The notes under the pieces were generated by a model. It worked only from the letters and a program-made list of their open reading frames with translations. It was not told the origin of the DNA and did no database searches. Below, piece after piece: positions 60,022-64,000 of a stretch of 64,000 nt of DNA. Position numbers and translations under genes: made by a program. Every line of letters starts with the position of its first letter. The first letter of the stretch is position 1. Origin of the DNA: Ardenticatenaceae bacterium (GTDB lineage Bacteria; Chloroflexota; Anaerolineae; Promineifilales; Promineifilaceae); NCBI GenBank assembly GCA_020634315.1, contig JACKBV010000011.1, positions 62,001-126,000 of the forward strand. The letters are read 5' to 3'.

Positions 60022-61605
60022 TTAATTTTGAAACCAGCAAGCCTCGTATGGCGCAAGGGTCAATGTGCCGTTTAACATGGGTTGCGATGGGGCAAGCATG
60101 TTAACACGCTCCCGGTGCAGCGTGAACGGCTGCGGCTGATCGGAAAGGTTAAAGACGCACAAAACGCCATCTTTGCCATTCACATGACGCCGGAACGCGA
60201 GAACGGCCGTATTCTCCGTCTCCACCCACGCCATTTCACCACGCCGCAGCGCAGTCTGGCTTTGCCGCGTTTGAATCAAAAAGCGCGTCATGTTCAGGTA
60301 CGAATCAGGATCACGCTCTTGTGCCGCCACATTCACCTGCTCATAATCTGCGTTGAGCGGTAAATATGTTTCGTCAGCCAGCGAAAAACCAGCATTCTTG
60401 CCCGCATTCCACTGCATCGGCGTGCGGCAGCCATGCCGATCTGGCAGCCAAATGTCGTCACCCATGCCAATCTCATCACCGTAATAAATGATAGGCGTGC
60501 CCGGCAGTGACAAAAACAAGGCATTGAGCAAAAACCATTTACGCTGGTCATGGTCAAGCAAGGGGATTTGCCGCCGCCGAATACCCATATTCAAGCGCAT
60601 ACGCGGCTCCGGCGCATACTGCTGCCACATCCATTCCCGTTCCTCCGCTGTCACCATCTCCAACGTCAATTCGTCATGGTTACGCAAAAAAGTCATCCAC
60701 TGCGTTCCCTGTGGAATCGGCGGCGTCTGGTTGAGAATGTCAACAATTGGCGTCTTATCTCCCTTTTTCAAGGCCATGTACAGGCGTGGCATAATGGGAA
60801 AGTGGAAACAGACATGAAACTCTGGGTGCTGCGGTGTGCCAAAGTATGGCAGCAAATCCTGCGGCCATTGGTTTGCCTCGGCAATGAGGACGCGGTCAGG
60901 ATACTCTTCGTCGATTAACTGGCGCACTTTTTGCAAAAATTGGTGCGTCTCCGGCAAATTCTCGCAATTTGTCCCTTCCCGTTCGTACAGATAGGGAACC
61001 GCGTCGGCACGAAAGCCATCAATGCCCATGTCCAGCCAGAAACGGATAATCGCCATCATTTCATCGTGAACGGCCGTATTATCGTAATTCAAATCCGGTT
61101 GATTGCTGTAAAAACGATGCCAGAAATATTGCCCGGCAGCTTCATCATAGGTCCAGTTAGAAGGCTCTGTGTCCAGGAAAATGATGCGCGTATCGGCATA
61201 TTCGCTGCCCGTGTCACTCCAAACATAGTAATCCCGGTAAGGCGAATTTTTGTCCTGGCGTGCCGCCTGGAACCAGGGATGCTGATCAGAAGTATGGTTC
61301 ATCACCATGTCAGTCACGACGCGCAAGCCACGAGCATGGGCCGCATCCAAAAACGCTTTGAAGTCGGCCAAGGTGCCATAATCGGCGTGGATATTGCAAT
61401 AATCGGCCACATCATACCCATCATCCTTCAGCGGCGACGGATACATGGGCATAACCCAAATGCAATTAACACCCAATGACTGAATGTGATCCAGCTTGGC
61501 AATCGCCCCGCGAAAGTCGCCATGCCCGTCGCCATTCCCATCCGCATAAGCGCGGATATACAATTCATAAAAAACAGCCTCTTGATACCAGAGTGAATCA
61601 CTCAT
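60022..61605 (-). CDS. treS: Trehalose synthase / maltose alpha-D-glucosyltransferase
   Basis: Interconverts maltose and trehalose; GH13 enzyme of 527 residues. 'FYELYIRAYADGNGDGHGDFRGAIAKLDHIQSLGV', 'NHTSDQHPWFQAAR' and 'AVPYLYEREGTNCENLPETH' are TreS strings. The nucleophile is D201 ('GFRADAVPYL') and the acid/base E243 ('LIAEANQWP'), 42 residues apart as in characterised enzymes; 'FLRNHDELTLE' holds the third Asp. There is no maltokinase fusion. The ATG at 61605 has AGGA upstream, removing 38 doubtful codons. An oligo-1,6-glucosidase-type activity is the main alternative. Confidence 0.9.
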   Translation of the reverse strand: MSDSLWYQEAVFYELYIRAYADGNGDGHGDFRGAIAKLDHIQSLGVNCIWVMPMYPSPLKDDGYDVADYCNIHADYGTLADFKAFLDAAHARGLRVVTDMVMNHTSDQHPWFQAARQDKNSPYRDYYVWSDTGSEYADTRIIFLDTEPSNWTYDEAAGQYFWHRFYSNQPDLNYDNTAVHDEMMAIIRFWLDMGIDGFRADAVPYLYEREGTNCENLPETHQFLQKVRQLIDEEYPDRVLIAEANQWPQDLLPYFGTPQHPEFHVCFHFPIMPRLYMALKKGDKTPIVDILNQTPPIPQGTQWMTFLRNHDELTLEMVTAEEREWMWQQYAPEPRMRLNMGIRRRQIPLLDHDQRKWFLLNALFLSLPGTPIIYYGDEIGMGDDIWLPDRHGCRTPMQWNAGKNAGFSLADETYLPLNADYEQVNVAAQERDPDSYLNMTRFLIQTRQSQTALRRGEMAWVETENTAVLAFRRHVNGKDGVLCVFNLSDQPQPFTLHRERVNMLAPSQPMLNGTLTLAPYEACWFQN

Positions 61606-61731
61606 ATACACTTTCCTGCCTTGAAAACAACCACGAATTACACAAATGAAAACGAACAAGCGACGCAATCTTGCATAATTCGTGGCATAAATTTTTATTG
61701 TGCTGCGGCCTGGCCGCATGTTTTGTTATGC

Positions 61732-61770
61732 TAATGAAAAAGCACGAAACGAAACTGTTCCGTGCTTTTT
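61732..61770 (-). terminator. Intrinsic terminator of the sugar ABC permease operon
   Basis: AAAAAGCACG (61737-61746) and CGTGCTTTTT (61761-61770) form the stem; on the minus strand it ends in T5. It lies 27 bases after the last permease stop and separates that operon from treS. Confidence 0.85.
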
Positions 61771-61797
61771 GCTGAAGTTATTGTAACGGCCGTTACC

Positions 61798-62898
61798 CTA
61801 CCCCTTAACCGATCCTGCCAACAACCCGCGCACAAAATAGCGCTGCAACGAGAAGAACACCATCAAAGGCAAGATCATCGAGACAAACGCCCCAGCCGTC
61901 AGCAAATGCCACTCACTGCCGCGCGAGCCAACAATAGCAGCCATACGTTGTGTCACCAACTCAAATTCCGGGTTGCCACCCAAGAAAATCAAGGCCACCA
62001 GGTAATCATTCCACACCCAAAGGAATTGGAAAATGGCAAACGAAGCCAACGCCGGCACCGAAAGCGGCAAAATCAAGCGCACAAACACCGTAAAATGCGA
62101 AGCGCCATCAATAAAAGCAGACTCCAGCGTCTCGCGGGGCAATTGGCTAATGTAGTTGTAAAGCAAATAAGTCGCCAATGCCAGACCAAACCCGGTGTGC
62201 GCCAACCAGATAGCCAGGAACGTACCATTTAGCTCCAACTTTGTATAGTCACGCAAAATGGGAACCAGAGCGATTTGCAATGGCACAACTAACAGCGCCA
62301 CCACCATGATGAACATCCAACGCCGTCCGGGGAAATTCATCCAGGCAAACGCATATGCCGCAAAAGCCGCAATCAAGATCGGGATCACCGTCGAGGGAAC
62401 GGCAACCGCCAGACTATTGAGAAAGGCGCGTGTCATATTGTCGCCAGGGACAATCTCAACCGTGCCATCAGGCTTCGTAAACTCAAAATCTTGGCCGCCC
62501 AAAACCTGCTGATAGTTGTCCAGCGAAAAATCCCAGCTAACAGTCCACACCTGCTTTTGCACTTCAATTCGCCCTAAACGGCGGTTGCCAATCCAAATAA
62601 CACGTGTGTCACCATTTTGCACGCCTTCCCGCATTTCCTCGAAGGTACCACTCACGCCCTCCACTTCCATCACGCCATTTGGGTCTAACTCGAGGGCAGT
62701 GGGGCTTAACGTGTCTGTGGTTTCCCACGCTCTGTGCGGGAGAATATTCCACCAGGGTGTGTTGGCAATGTCGTCACGATTGCGAAACGACGAGACAAAA
62801 ATACCCATCGTGGGAATGGTCCAGATAACAACCAGGAGGAAAAGTGTTCCATTTACAAAAATGCTGCTCAATTGTCGTTGTCTTTTTGCACTGCGCAT
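61798..62898 (-). CDS. Sugar ABC transporter permease, MalG/AglG type
   Basis: Inner-membrane permease of 366 residues with six helices. The EAA loop reads 'ESAFIDGASHFTVFVRLILPLSVPAL'. 'FLNSLAVAVPSTVIPILIAAFAAYAFAWMNFPGRRWMF' matches alpha-glucoside permeases of the AglG group, as does the long extracytoplasmic insert (about residues 45-160) between helices 1 and 2. Its ATG begins one base after the stop of the partner permease. The ATPase and binding protein must be encoded elsewhere, probably beyond the right edge. Confidence 0.9.
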   Translation of the reverse strand: MRSAKRQRQLSSIFVNGTLFLLVVIWTIPTMGIFVSSFRNRDDIANTPWWNILPHRAWETTDTLSPTALELDPNGVMEVEGVSGTFEEMREGVQNGDTRVIWIGNRRLGRIEVQKQVWTVSWDFSLDNYQQVLGGQDFEFTKPDGTVEIVPGDNMTRAFLNSLAVAVPSTVIPILIAAFAAYAFAWMNFPGRRWMFIMVVALLVVPLQIALVPILRDYTKLELNGTFLAIWLAHTGFGLALATYLLYNYISQLPRETLESAFIDGASHFTVFVRLILPLSVPALASFAIFQFLWVWNDYLVALIFLGGNPEFELVTQRMAAIVGSRGSEWHLLTAGAFVSMILPLMVFFSLQRYFVRGLLAGSVKG

Positions 62899-62899
62899 C

Positions 62900-64000
62900 T
62901 TAGAATGCCTCCTGTTCCCTGAACTGCTTCAAGTTGTAAATCATCACGGGGATGACCGCTATCAGCAGCACAATAGCAATAGCTGAACCAAAACCGGAAT
63001 TACGGTTTGTGAAGGATTGCCTGTAAAACTGGGTAGCAATCACGTGCGTTCCAAACTGGCCTCCAGTCATCACCCAAACCACGTCAAATATCTTTAGGGT
63101 AAAGATAACAACGGTTGTCCAAACGGTGATGATGGTTCCGCGAATATACGGGATCATAATCCGGAAAAAGATTTGGAACTCATTTGCCCCATCTACCCGG
63201 CTGGCTTCCATTAACTCTTCGGGGATGCCTTTCAATGCGGCCGAAAACAGCACCATAGCATAACCCGCTTGCAACCAGATAACGATGACAATGAGAAACA
63301 GGTTGTTCCACGGGGCAATGTCAATCCATTGTGCCCATGCTCTTGGCGCACCCCCCAGGCTAACGACCATTGAGTTGAGCAGACCGATTTGCGTCTGTCC
63401 GGCCGGCCGATATTCATAAATGAAATTCCAAATAATGCTGGCACCAACGAAGGAAATAGCCATCGGCAAGAAAATCATGGATTTTGCCAGCTTTTCAAAA
63501 CGGCTGCGGTCAGCTAACACGGCAATGATCAAACCAAAGGCGACTGAAAATGTGCTGCCAAAGACGATCCACATCAAGTTGTTGCGGAACGCTTCGAGCA
63601 TGAGTCGTTCGGTGAAAACGGCCGCATAGTTGCTCAACCCAACAAATGCATCGCTGCTTAATTGTTGCAGCAGCGACATACCTTCTGGCGGACCATCTCG
63701 CCCAAAGAGGCTAATCCAAAATGTACGCAGAGTGGGAATTGCCAAATACCAGGCCAAAATAGCCATCGCTGGGCCGACAAAAACAAACGGTTGGAGTCGG
63801 GCAGTCCATGCGCCAGGCAGCATTTCAACAAGGTTATTGAACACCCAATAGAGAAGAGCAACGCCCCCAACACCCCAGACAATGGCGACAAGAGCAATGA
63901 CACCTCGTGGCGCATCGCTGTCACGCAAAAAGAGGAATCCCTCATAAAGTACGTAAAAAGCGATAATAGGAATGGCAACGGCTAACAGCACACGTCCAAT
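62900..64000 (-). CDS. Sugar ABC transporter permease, MalF/AglF type (5' end outside window)
   Basis: At least 366 residues; the frame is open at base 64000, so the true start lies outside. Hydrophobic helices from the window edge onward, the segment 'FVGLSNYAAVF' typical of MalF-like proteins, and the EAA loop 'EELMEASRVDGANEFQIFFRIMIPYIRGTI' identify it. 'FLPMAISFVGASIIWNFIYEYRPAGQ.QIGLLN' is characteristic of alpha-glucoside permeases. It pairs with the downstream permease. Confidence 0.9.
   Translation of the reverse strand: MGRVLLAVAIPIIAFYVLYEGFLFLRDSDAPRGVIALVAIVWGVGGVALLYWVFNNLVEMLPGAWTARLQPFVFVGPAMAILAWYLAIPTLRTFWISLFGRDGPPEGMSLLQQLSSDAFVGLSNYAAVFTERLMLEAFRNNLMWIVFGSTFSVAFGLIIAVLADRSRFEKLAKSMIFLPMAISFVGASIIWNFIYEYRPAGQTQIGLLNSMVVSLGGAPRAWAQWIDIAPWNNLFLIVIVIWLQAGYAMVLFSAALKGIPEELMEASRVDGANEFQIFFRIMIPYIRGTIITVWTTVVIFTLKIFDVVWVMTGGQFGTHVIATQFYRQSFTNRNSGFGSAIAIVLLIAVIPVMIYNLKQFREQEAF

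Larger units (their letters stand above)
194..61793. repeat. Dispersed highly iterated palindrome ACGGCCGT
   Basis: Exact octamers counted by eye: about 90 over the window, against one to two expected by composition. Flanks often extend the symmetry to AACGGCCGTT or GGAAACGGCCGTTTCC. Examples: 5357, 7902, 11341-11352, 21471-21490 (two adjacent), 32868, 43043-43120 (three), 45511, 50282 and 61786. Most copies lie inside coding regions in all frames; a few are intergenic. The span given is from the first to the last copy. Confidence 0.9.

Noticed and set aside
1..64000. tRNA, rRNA, CRISPR arrays, transposases and prophage genes
   Set aside because: Looked for conserved tRNA/rRNA strings, regular spacer-repeat spacing and DDE or integrase proteins; none was seen. 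The 113-bp tandem at 54041 has only two units with no spacers and is not CRISPR-like.

Overview
The window looks like a piece of a mid-to-high-GC chromosome from a Chloroflexota bacterium, probably of the Anaerolineae/Ardenticatenia/Caldilineae type. This is inference from features, not from a marker gene: no rRNA or tRNA gene was seen. The clues are secreted proteins ending in a short 'YLP' tail, lipoproteins with an 'EVTRVV' stretch behind the lipobox, many Thr/Pro-rich stalks, a nickel superoxide dismutase of the HCDGPC type, and a palindromic octamer, ACGGCCGT, of which I counted about 90 copies by eye where one or two would be expected.

Layout. 1-5,850: an aldo/keto reductase cut by the left edge, then an oxygen-tolerance block (class II fumarase, ferredoxin, Mn-type SOD, NiSOD protease and NiSOD) and an EamA exporter. 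6,000-8,848: dnaK and a HAD phosphatase. 8,901-15,202: a co-directional block of an esterase, two different ATP-grasp ligases, an MFS exporter and an ABC exporter, the best candidate here for an uncharacterised biosynthesis-and-export pathway. 15,287-19,942: cystathionine beta-synthase, a secreted LysM/glycosidase-like protein, an acyltransferase and a YhhN protein. 20,040-27,553: a minus-strand run of envelope proteins (DUF2207, seven-bladed propeller, two DUF4349 paralogues, VWA lipoprotein).

27,791-37,601: a degenerate aminoglycoside-phosphotransferase-like protein, two small membrane proteins, three M42 aminopeptidase paralogues in a row, a Thr/Pro-rich membrane protein and a large sensor histidine kinase. 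37,616-45,030: rluD and lspA, a TetR-controlled metallo-hydrolase operon with a legible promoter and double operator, a methyltransferase, phosphofructokinase and a secreted S33-type hydrolase. 45,078-50,379: a minus-strand operon pepF - GNAT - homocysteine methyltransferase - Nudix - SH3-like protein. 50,659-64,000: a small membrane protein, a YugP-type protease, an MFS transporter, a fructokinase, a giant secreted protein, amylosucrase, trehalose synthase and an alpha-glucoside ABC permease pair cut by the right edge. The last group makes sense as uptake of sucrose or alpha-glucosides, glucan formation or trehalose/maltose interconversion, and phosphorylation of the released fructose.

Non-coding signals. 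Besides ordinary intrinsic terminators there is a family of palindromic leader elements built on AACCTCC(C/G)GGAGGTT, immediately 5' of the ribosome binding sites of the aldo/keto reductase, pfkA and pepF genes. Several other genes have unrelated inverted repeats in the same position. A 113-bp tandem duplication of two hairpins lies between the fructokinase and the giant secreted protein. Most start codons below were chosen from the nearest purine-rich ribosome binding site and family alignment, and they often shorten the longest open frame.
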